This document shows, piece by piece, positions 53,479-60,970 of a DNA stretch of 64,000 bases; within the stretch, counting starts at the first letter, position 1; each line of letters opens with the position of its first letter. The position numbers and the translations under genes are program-made. The DNA is from Pontibacter mangrovi (GTDB lineage: Bacteria > Bacteroidota > Bacteroidia > Cytophagales > Hymenobacteraceae): positions 248,001 through 312,000 of the forward strand of contig NZ_VFRQ01000001.1 in NCBI RefSeq assembly GCF_006385705.1, given 5' to 3'. Under the pieces are notes generated by a model. It made no database searches. It was not told the origin of the DNA and was given only the letters and a program-made list of their open reading frames with translations.

Positions 53479-53925
53479 TCAGCTGATGCGAGGCAAATTT
53501 GCCACATCCTGGCCCTTTTTTACGTCCAAAAGCCACTGCAGCGCTTCTTCCTGGCTCGTGAAGTAGTTAAATTGAATAAAGTGATGCTGCAGGGCTGCAG
53601 AAGGTAGCTGGTAATTCGTCACGATCGCCTTAAAATGATCTTCAGAAAAAACGACAGCAGCGAAAATATCTGTTTGCAAGCACTGGTATACTTTAGGGTA
53701 AAATTCCTGCGTAAGCCAGTTTTCCTGCTCCCGGCTTAAGGGACCAATGGAAGTGAGATCGGTGTAGAAGAACAGGGTGCTCAGCGAGCTGCTTACAAAA
53801 TCCAGTGCGCAGAGGTATGCTTCCACCAGTTTTGCGTGGTCTGGCTTCCGGAGCCACTGGATGAGTAACAGGCCCCTCTCCTCCCGGAAAGAGATGTGAA
53901 CGTAAGGCGAGTCGAATATCATCAT
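53479..53925 (-). CDS. Orphan paralogue family member 2
   Basis: A 148-residue soluble protein aligning with 51230 and 56793 over most of its length: ISFREERGLLLIQWLR, FYTDLTSIGPLSREQENWLTQEFYP, TDIFAAVVFSEDHFKAIV, HHFIQFNYFTSQEEALQWL. It appears single-gene, convergent with the glutamate dehydrogenase gene by 35 bp. No family recognised. Shared positions are W, D, G-x-L-x4-E-x-W and the final EEA-x2-WL. Confidence 0.72.
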   Translation of the reverse strand: MMIFDSPYVHISFREERGLLLIQWLRKPDHAKLVEAYLCALDFVSSSLSTLFFYTDLTSIGPLSREQENWLTQEFYPKVYQCLQTDIFAAVVFSEDHFKAIVTNYQLPSAALQHHFIQFNYFTSQEEALQWLLDVKKGQDVANLPRIS

Positions 53926-54094
53926 ATGAGCATTATATATGCATATTCAAATCCTAAATTACGTAGCTTCTAACGAATTTACAAATTCATACTTTGCAAG
54001 AGTATCAGGTGTTTACACACCTTTTATGGGGGAATATGCGTTTAAGTAGCGTATGGCATGATTTATTACTAAACTAACCTTAAAAGCCTACTAC

Positions 54095-54823
54095 ATGAAC
54101 AGGAACAGCCTTGTGGTCCCATCGCTCATACTTGGTGTTAGCCTGGTGCTTTGCGCACTCCTGCTAACGTTGTTCCTGAGATCAAGAGATCAGGCTAACC
54201 AAACCATTAACGTTACCGGCTCCGCCAAGCGCGAGATCGTGTCAGATATGGGAATTTTGCGCAGCACGATTCAGGCTTCCTCCCCTACTGCCAAGCAGGC
54301 TTATGCGAGCCTTTTGCAGCAGCGCCCCTCTGTGCTGGAGTATCTCCGCCAAAAAGGCTTTCCGGAAGAAGCCATCGAGCTGAACACCATTAACCTGAAT
54401 CCGGTATACGAAGTGACCCCGCAGGGCTACAGCACCAGCCGCATTGTGCAGTATAACGCCAGCCAGGTGGTGCAGGTAACATCGCCGGACGTGCAGAAAA
54501 TAAAAGCGGTGTCGCTGGACATGACCTCGCTGGTGGAACAGGGTATAGACATCATGGTGATGCCGCCGGAGTACTACTATACTAAGCTGGCCGAACTGAA
54601 GGTAGAGGTGCAGGCGGATGCGGCCAAAGACGCGCTGCAACGGGCCCAGAAGATAACCGAAGCCACCGGTCGCGATCTTGGCCCCATCACAAACGCCCGA
54701 ATGGGGGTAATACAGATCACGCCGGTAAACTCGAACATGATCTCCGACTATGGTATAAACGATGCCACTTCCATAGACAAAGAGATCACCGCCGTAGTCA
54801 GCGCCTCCTTCCGTCTGGACTGA
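54095..54823 (+). CDS. SIMPL domain (DUF541) protein
   Basis: A 242-residue protein with one N-terminal helix (LVVPSLILGVSLVLCALLLTLFL, 6-28), so probably anchored with the rest in the periplasm. The SIMPL domain is seen in INVTGSAKREIVSDMGILRSTI, ELNTINLNPVYE and a final alternating segment. The family has been linked to oxidative stress in some bacteria, without a defined activity. It ends in a bidirectional terminator. Confidence 0.86.
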   Translation: MNRNSLVVPSLILGVSLVLCALLLTLFLRSRDQANQTINVTGSAKREIVSDMGILRSTIQASSPTAKQAYASLLQQRPSVLEYLRQKGFPEEAIELNTINLNPVYEVTPQGYSTSRIVQYNASQVVQVTSPDVQKIKAVSLDMTSLVEQGIDIMVMPPEYYYTKLAELKVEVQADAAKDALQRAQKITEATGRDLGPITNARMGVIQITPVNSNMISDYGINDATSIDKEITAVVSASFRLD

Positions 54824-54827
54824 GCAA

Positions 54828-54868
54828 TAAAAAAGGCCGAAGTATAAACCTCGGCCTTTCCTGTTTTT
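54828..54868. terminator. Bidirectional terminator between SIMPL and M61 peptidase genes
   Basis: A 9-bp stem, AAAGGCCGA (54832-54840) with TCGGCCTTT (54851-54859), loop AGTATAAACC, T-run after, A-run before. Its loop is itself part of an AAGTATA heptamer. Confidence 0.75.
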
Positions 54869-54883
54869 AAGTGGTATATCTTC

Positions 54884-56692
54884 TTAACTGTTGCTGGTTT
54901 TCAACCAGGTGTTGAAGACCTTTTTCTGCGTGGCAGAAGGGTCTTCTACCGGTATAAGCTGATAGCGCACGCTTTCGTCTTTCTGCAGCTTAACGTTGAG
55001 CGTTACAAGCTTACCGTCACGGGCTACAAGCACCTCAACCGTATCCCCTACTTTCATAGATTCGATGCGCTCTGCAACATTATCCCCGGCACGGTACCCG
55101 TTTACGGCAATGATCTCATCGTTTACGTTAATGCCACCATCCCAGGCGCTGCTTCCCCGGCTTACGCTGCGTACGATCACGTTATTACCGGAAGAATACG
55201 TAGAAGCTCCCCAATTTACCTCTTCGCTGCCTTCGTTGGTGTTTACCAGCTGCAGGCCGGCTGCGTCAAAGTACTCATTATAGTCCGGCGATGCGGTGCC
55301 ATTCACATAGTTGCGGAAGAAGGCATCCATATTCTTGCCGGCTACTTTCTCTACGGCTGCTTTAAACTCATCATCTGTATAGCCCCGGCCCATCTTTTTA
55401 TAGTAGCGCTCATACATATAACGCAGCACATCGTCCAGGCTTTTCTCGCCTTTGGTGGCCTCCATGATCTCCATGTTGAGCAAGTGGCCCAGCACGCCGC
55501 CTTTGGTGTAGTAGGAAACCTCCGCATTGTTTGAGTTCTCGGTGCGGCGGTAGTATTTAATCCAGGCGTCAAAGCTGGCTTCTGCTACCGGTTGTATCTT
55601 GTTGCCTGGCGTGTTCTCAACAGAATTGATGCTGCCCGCCACAATGTCGAGGTAACGCTCCGGGGTATAGAACCCGGCACGGCGCACGATCAGGTCATCA
55701 TAATAGCTGGTAATGCCCTCCGACACCCACAGCATACGGGTATAGTTTTCCTCGTTATAGTTAAACGGCCCCAAAGCAACCGGACGAAGGCGCTTCACGT
55801 TCCAGAGGTGGAAATACTCGTGCGCCACAAGGCCCAGGAAGCCCTTGTAACCATTTTCGGAGCCATAGTTCCAGCGGGATGTCTGTAGGGTGGTGGAGTT
55901 AAGGTGCTCCAGGCCGCCGCCGCCGCGCTCCAGGTTGTGCACGATAAACACATAGCGGTCTACAGGCAGTTCTCCGATCACGTTAATGGCTTCCTCCACT
56001 ATTTTCTTCATGTCGGCCATCAGCTGCTCGGGGTCAAAGTTGCCCTCGCCATACATGGCTACTTCGTGGGGCACGCCCGCCGCCGTAAACTCGTATACTT
56101 TGTGCGTTCCGATTTCCAACGGGGAATCGGCCAGGATGTCGTAATTAGGGAAGGTATAGGTAAACGTACCGGTGCTCTTTAAGCCGGTGGATACTTTATC
56201 CCAGCCCTTGTAGGGTTTTACCTCCAGCGTGCCCTGTTGCTTTTCGTAGCCTTCTGGATACATAAACATGCTGGTGCCGTTCACATAGCCGTGCGAGGCG
56301 TCCAGGAAGCTGGTCCGCACGCTCATTTCATAGGCATACACATCATAAGAGGCGCGAACTACGCTTGCCCTGTTGCTGTATACCCGCCAGGTGTTCTTGT
56401 CGATCTTCTCGCTGCGCAGCGCCTTGCCGTTGCCGTCAGTGGCCTCAAAGCCTTCCACGTTCTTGGCAAACTCCCGCACCAGATATGAGCCGGGCGCCCA
56501 GACAGGCATGGTAAAGTCAACATATTTTTTCTTTGCACCGCTAAGCTCGGCCTCCACCTCAAAATAATGGGTATGCGGCTCAGGCATGGACAATGTATAG
56601 CGCAGCTCGGCGGCAAGGGCCGAGGCACTGCGGCCAAGGCAAAGGAAAAGAACGAGTAAGAGTGAGAGTTTAAATTGTTTAGGATTGTACAT
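54884..56692 (-). CDS. M61 family glycyl-type aminopeptidase with PDZ domain
   Basis: A 602-residue exported metallopeptidase with a signal peptide (about 1-28). The N-terminal Ig-like domain is followed by the peptidase with GGGGLEHLNS (257-266), the zinc motif H291-E292-Y-F-H295 and a downstream WVSEGITSYYDD acid. A PDZ domain (about 505-580, SRGSSAWDGGINVNDEIIAVNG) is near the end. Such enzymes cleave small N-terminal residues in the periplasm or at the surface. Confidence 0.9.
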   Translation of the reverse strand: MYNPKQFKLSLLLVLFLCLGRSASALAAELRYTLSMPEPHTHYFEVEAELSGAKKKYVDFTMPVWAPGSYLVREFAKNVEGFEATDGNGKALRSEKIDKNTWRVYSNRASVVRASYDVYAYEMSVRTSFLDASHGYVNGTSMFMYPEGYEKQQGTLEVKPYKGWDKVSTGLKSTGTFTYTFPNYDILADSPLEIGTHKVYEFTAAGVPHEVAMYGEGNFDPEQLMADMKKIVEEAINVIGELPVDRYVFIVHNLERGGGGLEHLNSTTLQTSRWNYGSENGYKGFLGLVAHEYFHLWNVKRLRPVALGPFNYNEENYTRMLWVSEGITSYYDDLIVRRAGFYTPERYLDIVAGSINSVENTPGNKIQPVAEASFDAWIKYYRRTENSNNAEVSYYTKGGVLGHLLNMEIMEATKGEKSLDDVLRYMYERYYKKMGRGYTDDEFKAAVEKVAGKNMDAFFRNYVNGTASPDYNEYFDAAGLQLVNTNEGSEEVNWGASTYSSGNNVIVRSVSRGSSAWDGGINVNDEIIAVNGYRAGDNVAERIESMKVGDTVEVLVARDGKLVTLNVKLQKDESVRYQLIPVEDPSATQKKVFNTWLKTSNS

Positions 56693-56792
56693 GTGTGTTT
56701 AAAGGAATGTTAGTTTTAGCGCTGGCTATGTTACAACAATTAACGAGCTTTTCAAAATCGATTAAGCCGTGCAACCGTTGTTATTTGCTTGG

Positions 56793-57209
56793 CTACACAG
56801 TTTCTGATTTGCTGTTTAACCATTTTTGCGCTTTGTGCAGCTCAAAAAACACCTTTAATACAATCATCTCGTTATAGCTTTCAAGCCCTAACTTACCCGC
56901 CCGTTCCAGAAGCCGGTAATAGCACAGTTTAGACAAGACCATGGCAATGTAGTTGCCGTCTTTCATCTTCTGGATCATGCACGGGAACAGGTACCGCTGC
57001 AGCCAGGCCTCTTCCTCATCCTCCAACTCCCCTATCTCCCGCAGGTCCAGGAGCCAATGCTTGATGCGATGCTTTTCGGCATAAGCCAGTGCTTCCATTA
57101 GCCCGGTCTTAAACTCGTCTGGGTTATGTTTGTTAAAGCAACGCAGCCTCAAGCGACTGTTCTCGTTTTCAGCGCGTACTTCCAAAGAGGCTGCCTTAAA
57201 CACTTCCAT
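56793..57209 (-). CDS. Orphan paralogue family member 3
   Basis: A 138-residue soluble protein aligning with 51230 and 53479: LRLRCFNKHN, HWLLDLREIGELEDEEEAWLQRYLFP, GNYIAMVLSKLCYYRLLE, LKVFFELHKAQKWL. The charged first third differs between members. The 249-bp gap downstream of its start (57210-57458) is AT-rich with no visible gene. A TATATTTG on the minus strand (57264-57271) could be its -7 box. Function unknown. Confidence 0.72.
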   Translation of the reverse strand: MEVFKAASLEVRAENENSRLRLRCFNKHNPDEFKTGLMEALAYAEKHRIKHWLLDLREIGELEDEEEAWLQRYLFPCMIQKMKDGNYIAMVLSKLCYYRLLERAGKLGLESYNEMIVLKVFFELHKAQKWLNSKSETV

Positions 57210-57458
57210 AAAGGATCTCCTTCAGCATTATTATAAATGCAATATAATTTATAGCTTTATTTACAAATATACTGTATAAATTATAATCTAGCCGTGCATC
57301 TTTGTGAATGTATGTTTTTACAGGTTCAATAAGGCCAAGGCGGGGGTAGAACTTTAGAGGCGATAATCTATGTTATAAGCCAGATGCTTCTGTAAGAAAT
57401 TGCGTGCAACTATAAAATGGCATGGTCTTTTCTTATTTAAGTATAAAAACCACACGCT

Positions 57459-58019
57459 ATGAAAAAGACTTTGTTATTAATCGTTTCCCCAGTTTTGCTG
57501 CTAGTACTGTTGTTTGTATTTGTGCCGCAGCATTTTGCCTCCTCTACCGCACATACTACCTCAGAGGCCGCCTTTGCACCTAAAGTAAAACCCTTGAAAG
57601 ATGTGGCCACGTTGCCAGAAGCGAACACGGAAGTGTATGCCTCATTGATTGACTACGCCATGTCGTTGCGCGGCACGCCCTATGTCTGGGCCGGCGAGAC
57701 TCCCGACGGTTTTGACTGCTCTGGCTTCATCACGCATGTGTACGGAAAGTATGATGTGGCGCTACCGCACTCTTCGCGTATGCAGGCAGAAGAAGGCATT
57801 AACGTGCCCTTAGAAGAGGCCCGTCCTGGCGACCTGCTGATCTTTACGGGTACAAACCCGGATGTAAGAGAGCCGGGCCACGTGGGCATTGTGATCACAG
57901 CGCCTGAAGAAGACACCGTTTCCTTTGTGCATGCTTCCTCTAACGGTGGCGTTAAGGTAAGCCAGGTAGAAGGAACCCGCTACGAAATACGCTTTCTGGA
58001 GGCACGCCGCGTGCTGTAA
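57459..58019 (+). CDS. NlpC/P60 family cysteine peptidase
   Basis: A 186-residue protein with an N-terminal hydrophobic segment (TLLLIVSPVLLLVLLFVFV, 4-22), thus a membrane-anchored or exported endopeptidase. The catalytic set is C87 (GFDCSGF), H141 (PGHVGIVI) and H158 (FVHASS). It probably cleaves cell-wall peptide bonds (D-Glu-diaminopimelate type). The first 55 residues are a low-complexity linker. Single gene. Confidence 0.9.
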   Translation: MKKTLLLIVSPVLLLVLLFVFVPQHFASSTAHTTSEAAFAPKVKPLKDVATLPEANTEVYASLIDYAMSLRGTPYVWAGETPDGFDCSGFITHVYGKYDVALPHSSRMQAEEGINVPLEEARPGDLLIFTGTNPDVREPGHVGIVITAPEEDTVSFVHASSNGGVKVSQVEGTRYEIRFLEARRVL

Positions 58020-58094
58020 GTATAACCCTTCTCATATTTTTCGTACATACAACCATAGCCGCAAAACGGCTATAGACAGCTAATTATCTGCGCT

Positions 58095-58469
58095 ATGGTA
58101 CATCCCTATGTCGTAAATACGGTTAATGCACTGGTGCTACTTGTGGCCGGGCTTATACTTTATTTTGAAAATCCGGCCAGGCCTCCAGAGGCACTGGTGG
58201 CGCCTTCTGTAGCGGTGCTGTTGCTTGCCTGCACCTACCACCTGCGCAAGCACAACAGGTTCGTGTTCCATACCGTTACGGCGCTTACTTTATTGCTGGG
58301 GCTCGTCATAGCCTGGCAAGCCGGCTCAGAAATAGTGTCGATGAGCTTTCGCCATACTGTACTTCTACTCATGGCGCTGAGCTGCTTTGTCGCCGTTGCG
58401 TTTTATGTGGGCACTTTTGTGCAGGAAAGGAGAACCCGCAACAACAGCATCTATAAAGACGACCTATAG
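58095..58469 (+). CDS. Small four-helix membrane protein, function unknown
   Basis: A 124-residue protein with about four hydrophobic segments (8-25, 36-50, 60-77, 86-107) and a charged C-terminal tail ending NNSIYKDDL. It resembles small four-helix families such as TMEM14 only in shape, and no family can be named. It follows the NlpC gene by 75 bp on the same strand; a small hairpin (58055-58073) lies between. Confidence 0.6.
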   Translation: MVHPYVVNTVNALVLLVAGLILYFENPARPPEALVAPSVAVLLLACTYHLRKHNRFVFHTVTALTLLLGLVIAWQAGSEIVSMSFRHTVLLLMALSCFVAVAFYVGTFVQERRTRNNSIYKDDL

Positions 58470-58502
58470 CCCGTGAGGTATAAACCTCAGCCTTGGAATG
58501 TA

Positions 58503-58550
58503 GATAAAAAAGAAACACCTGGTGTAGCCCGTCAAAGTACACCAGGTGTT
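58503..58550 (-). terminator. Minus-strand intrinsic terminator of an unannotated transcript
   Basis: A 13-bp perfect stem, AACACCTGGTGTA (58514-58526) with its complement at 58538-58550, and an 11-nt loop. On the minus strand it is followed by TCTTTTTTATC; on the plus strand no U-run follows. It therefore serves a transcript from the right, where no known gene lies. Confidence 0.75.
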
Positions 58551-58664
58551 CCAAAAAAATCCTTCAATTTCTTAGTAAGCGGCGCCCTGTTTTTCAGTTT
58601 ACCATCTTTTCAAGAAGACCAAAGGTAAATCGCTATCTGCGTAAGCAGTAGCCAGTACTGCTTA

Positions 58665-58733
58665 CTAAGCCAGCTCACCTTTTACGTGAACATTATTACC
58701 TTGGCTTACTAAGACGACCGATGGATTAGACAT
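58665..58733 (-). CDS. 22-codon frame with strong Shine-Dalgarno
   Basis: ATG 58733 is preceded by AAGGAGGTGCT, a near-complete Shine-Dalgarno, rare in this window. The 22-residue product begins MSNPSVVLVSQG and ends KGELA. The stop codon overlaps the hairpin that follows. It could be a leader peptide or a small regulatory protein; a 25-codon frame (58709-58786) in another frame overlaps it. Translation is unproven. Confidence 0.3.
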   Translation of the reverse strand: MSNPSVVLVSQGNNVHVKGELA

Positions 58734-58835
58734 AGCACCTCCTTTCTCTTTAGTCCGACATAAACCTTATACTTTGCAGCTTTCATTTAAAAGCCTGAAG
58801 TATAAAGGCCGTGGCACTCGCCACTCACTTGTGTA

Positions 58836-58866
58836 TAAAGATAAAAAAACGGGTAAAAGTTCACAA
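58836..58866 (-). promoter_or_regulatory. Predicted promoter of the minus-strand RNA
   Basis: TTG (58864-58866, minus strand), exactly 20 nt, then TATCTTTA (58836-58843), one base from TAnnTTTG. It points into the candidate RNA unit. Confidence 0.45.
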
Positions 58867-59069
58867 TGTTTTCGTCTTTGTACAGGTCACTTTCTAACCG
58901 CCTGCACCGGCTGCACCACAAGCACCTGTGCCTCAGCTTTAAAGACGGGGAGCATCAGGCAAAATTTATAATCTTTGAAAATAATCTTTTTTGGAATTTT
59001 GGAATTCAAAGCGGTTGTTATCTATTTATACCTTATATTCAATTGATCAAATCAACTAATCAACCTATA

Positions 59070-59501
59070 ATGAAAAAGCACCTTTTAACACTTGTTGTGC
59101 TCATGCTAATGGCCTCCGGGGCATGGGCCCAGAAACTTTCTCCGTTGGGCACCTGGACAAACGAAGAAGGCAAAGCGCGATTTGAGATCTATAAATGCGG
59201 GGATAAGCTGTGTGGCAAGATTGTATCGCTGAAAGAGCCAATGCGAAACGGCAAGCCTAAAGTGGACGATAACAATCCTGATAAGAAGATGCGTTACAGA
59301 CCGCTTATTGGCCTGCGCTTTATGGAAGGCTTTGAGTATGACGAAGGCAACAAGTGGGACGACGGCACAATCTATGACCCGGAGAGTGGCAAAACTTACT
59401 CTTGTTACATGAAGATGCTGGGCAAAGATAAAATGGAAGTGAAAGGCTATATCGGCATCTCGCTGATAGGCCGGGCACAAACCTGGACGCGGGTAGACTA
59501 A
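59070..59501 (+). CDS. DUF2147 domain exported protein
   Basis: A 143-residue protein. ATG 59070 is chosen because it opens with a clean signal peptide (KKHLLTLVVLMLMASGAWA, cleavage before Q); a longer frame from 58866 would add 68 atypical residues. The mature part has the DUF2147 pattern: PLGTWTNEEGKARFEIYKCGDKLCGKIVSLKEP, then KWDDGTIYDPESGKTYSCYMKM. The family is a small periplasmic beta-barrel of unknown role. A terminator follows the stop. Confidence 0.88.
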   Translation: MKKHLLTLVVLMLMASGAWAQKLSPLGTWTNEEGKARFEIYKCGDKLCGKIVSLKEPMRNGKPKVDDNNPDKKMRYRPLIGLRFMEGFEYDEGNKWDDGTIYDPESGKTYSCYMKMLGKDKMEVKGYIGISLIGRAQTWTRVD

Positions 59502-59521
59502 AGCTCGTGCTATAGAAAAGG

Positions 59522-59556
59522 AAAAGGGGGTAGCCAGGCAGCTATCCCCTTTTTTA
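59522..59556 (+). terminator. Intrinsic terminator of the DUF2147 gene
   Basis: An 11-bp stem with one G-U (59524-59534 with 59541-59551), loop CAGGCA, then TTTTATT. The A-rich upstream side may let it also serve the convergent GreA-like gene. Confidence 0.8.
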
Positions 59557-59629
59557 TTAACCCTTTACAAGCCTATTAACTACAAACAGCGGCTTGGGGT
59601 TTTATATATAGGAGCAGCAGCGTCATTTT

Positions 59630-60097
59630 CTAGAAAACCTGCAAAACCTTATAGCTTTTGTCTCTAAATACAAAGGTTTCTCCGGCTGTTTTACCCATCA
59701 TGGCTTTAAACAGCGGCGACATGCCCGAAATGGCAAAGTATGACTCGCCGTCTATTTTGATCTCTCCCAGACTTACCCCAATAAAGTACTTTTGCAGGTC
59801 GGTGTGCACCACGGCCCCCAGTGACACATCATGGTTTAACTTGGTGGCGTTAATGCGGCGCAGCACACTTTGTGTGGTCATTAGCTCGTCTAACTGCCGG
59901 GCGTACAGGTCGCGCTGTATCTGGCAGTTCTCCCGGAAAGACTCAAACTTGTCCTCCATGGCCCCGTCATGGTCGTTAGCACTTTCCTGAGCCTCGTTCA
60001 TGGCGTCTTTGGCAGCTTTGATCTGCTCGTTCAGCAGCTTGATGCACTCTTGCAGCAGGCGCTTTTTGGTTTCTAATTCTTGTGTCAGTACTTCCAT
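59630..60097 (-). CDS. GreA/GreB-like factor with coiled-coil N-terminus
   Basis: A 155-residue cytoplasmic protein. Residues about 1-80 are a coiled coil (Glu/Lys/Gln-rich), and the C-terminal part resembles the GreA/GreB C-terminal domain (GAVVHTDLQKYFIGVSLGEIKIDGESYFAISGMSPLFKAMMGKTAGETF). ATG 60097 is preferred over a frame 11 codons longer. It might bind RNA polymerase, or it may be a lineage-specific relative with another role. Confidence 0.72.
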   Translation of the reverse strand: MEVLTQELETKKRLLQECIKLLNEQIKAAKDAMNEAQESANDHDGAMEDKFESFRENCQIQRDLYARQLDELMTTQSVLRRINATKLNHDVSLGAVVHTDLQKYFIGVSLGEIKIDGESYFAISGMSPLFKAMMGKTAGETFVFRDKSYKVLQVF

Positions 60098-60282
60098 TTT
60101 GATCTGCGTTGGCAGCGGCTTTTGCCACAACTGCAGGAGAGATCCGGCAACTATTGCAAGCAGCTAGTAAATGAATAATTAAAGATACAGCGTAAGCTAA
60201 TCATAACCGGCGTATACCTTGCCGGCTTTTTCATCTGGAATAAACTATTTCGGCGAATGTGTGTTACAAGGTAAATTATCAG

Positions 60283-60858
60283 ATGCCATTTAACGATTTT
60301 TTCTCCCGATTGTTCGGCCTAAAAGATTCTTTACCAACGTGCAAGGCCATAAAGCGTGCGCCCAGCTATCTGAGTGATTATCAGGCGTGGGTGAACGGCC
60401 AAAAATACCTGCCCTATGCCAAAGGATTTTTTAAAGCTTACCATTACAAAAAGGCTGGTATGCCGGCAGCGTTCCGGGTGCAGTTGGTGGAGGGGGAAAA
60501 CCTAAGGGGGACTCTTTTATTCTACGACCCGCGCATCAAAGCCTCTGAGTTCAGTTTCTTGTTTGATTTTTTGAAAGAGCGGGTAAAAGCCCTTGGATAT
60601 ACCGTCCATACTTCCAATACCTTAAAAGTGCGCCACGAACGCTACCTGGAGCAAATATGGAAAGTGGTGCTTACCCCTCCGGCCTCCGATGTGCCCGGCA
60701 GCAGCCTCTGCAACCAGCTGTACGGCAACGTGCTGCTAGATTATGTGGAGGTAAATAAAAAGCCCGGCTATATCCGGTTGGCGGCTAACAGCTACCAGGA
60801 TGCCTTTTTTTCCAGGCCACTCCCTTTTGAGGAATTGCTGGAGCATGTGCTGAGGTAA
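60283..60858 (+). CDS. Conserved-looking protein, function unknown
   Basis: A 191-residue soluble protein. ATG 60283 (MPFNDFFSRLFGL) is preferred over GTG 60259. The sequence is alternating alpha/beta with basic and aromatic patches (YLPYAKGFFKAYHYKKAG, FSFLFDFLKERVKALGY, VKVV-like strand). No signal peptide or membrane segment. No domain recognised. Codon use matches neighbours. Confidence 0.6.
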   Translation: MPFNDFFSRLFGLKDSLPTCKAIKRAPSYLSDYQAWVNGQKYLPYAKGFFKAYHYKKAGMPAAFRVQLVEGENLRGTLLFYDPRIKASEFSFLFDFLKERVKALGYTVHTSNTLKVRHERYLEQIWKVVLTPPASDVPGSSLCNQLYGNVLLDYVEVNKKPGYIRLAANSYQDAFFSRPLPFEELLEHVLR

Positions 60859-60970
60859 ATACCCTAACAGCCGCATAGCAACGCCTAAATTATTCCCTTT
60901 TTAACATGTAAATATTTCCAATAAAAAGTATATTTAAGGCAGTCAACTCCTTTAATCGAAAGGTAATCCT

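Larger units (their letters stand above)
58503..58829 (-). ncRNA. Candidate structured RNA or small-ORF transcript
   Basis: A complete-looking minus-strand unit inside the 600-bp gap 58470-59069: promoter at 58836-58866, a strong Shine-Dalgarno AAGGAGGT, a 22-codon frame, a hairpin just after its stop (GTAAGCAGTA paired with TACTGCTTAC, 58641-58665), a TTTACC/GGTAAA hairpin, and the terminator. Three copies of TTAGTAAG or its complement (58571-58580, 58662-58670, 58707-58714) could form alternative pairings, suggesting regulated folding. Size about 325 nt. It does not match tmRNA, RNase P, SRP or 6S RNA as I know them. Confidence 0.4.

Noticed and set aside
58709..58786. 25-codon minus-strand frame starting MKAAKYKVYVG
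   Set aside because: It overlaps the Shine-Dalgarno and 22-codon frame in another phase and has no Shine-Dalgarno of its own; it cannot be told from chance, so only the 22-codon frame is listed, at low confidence.
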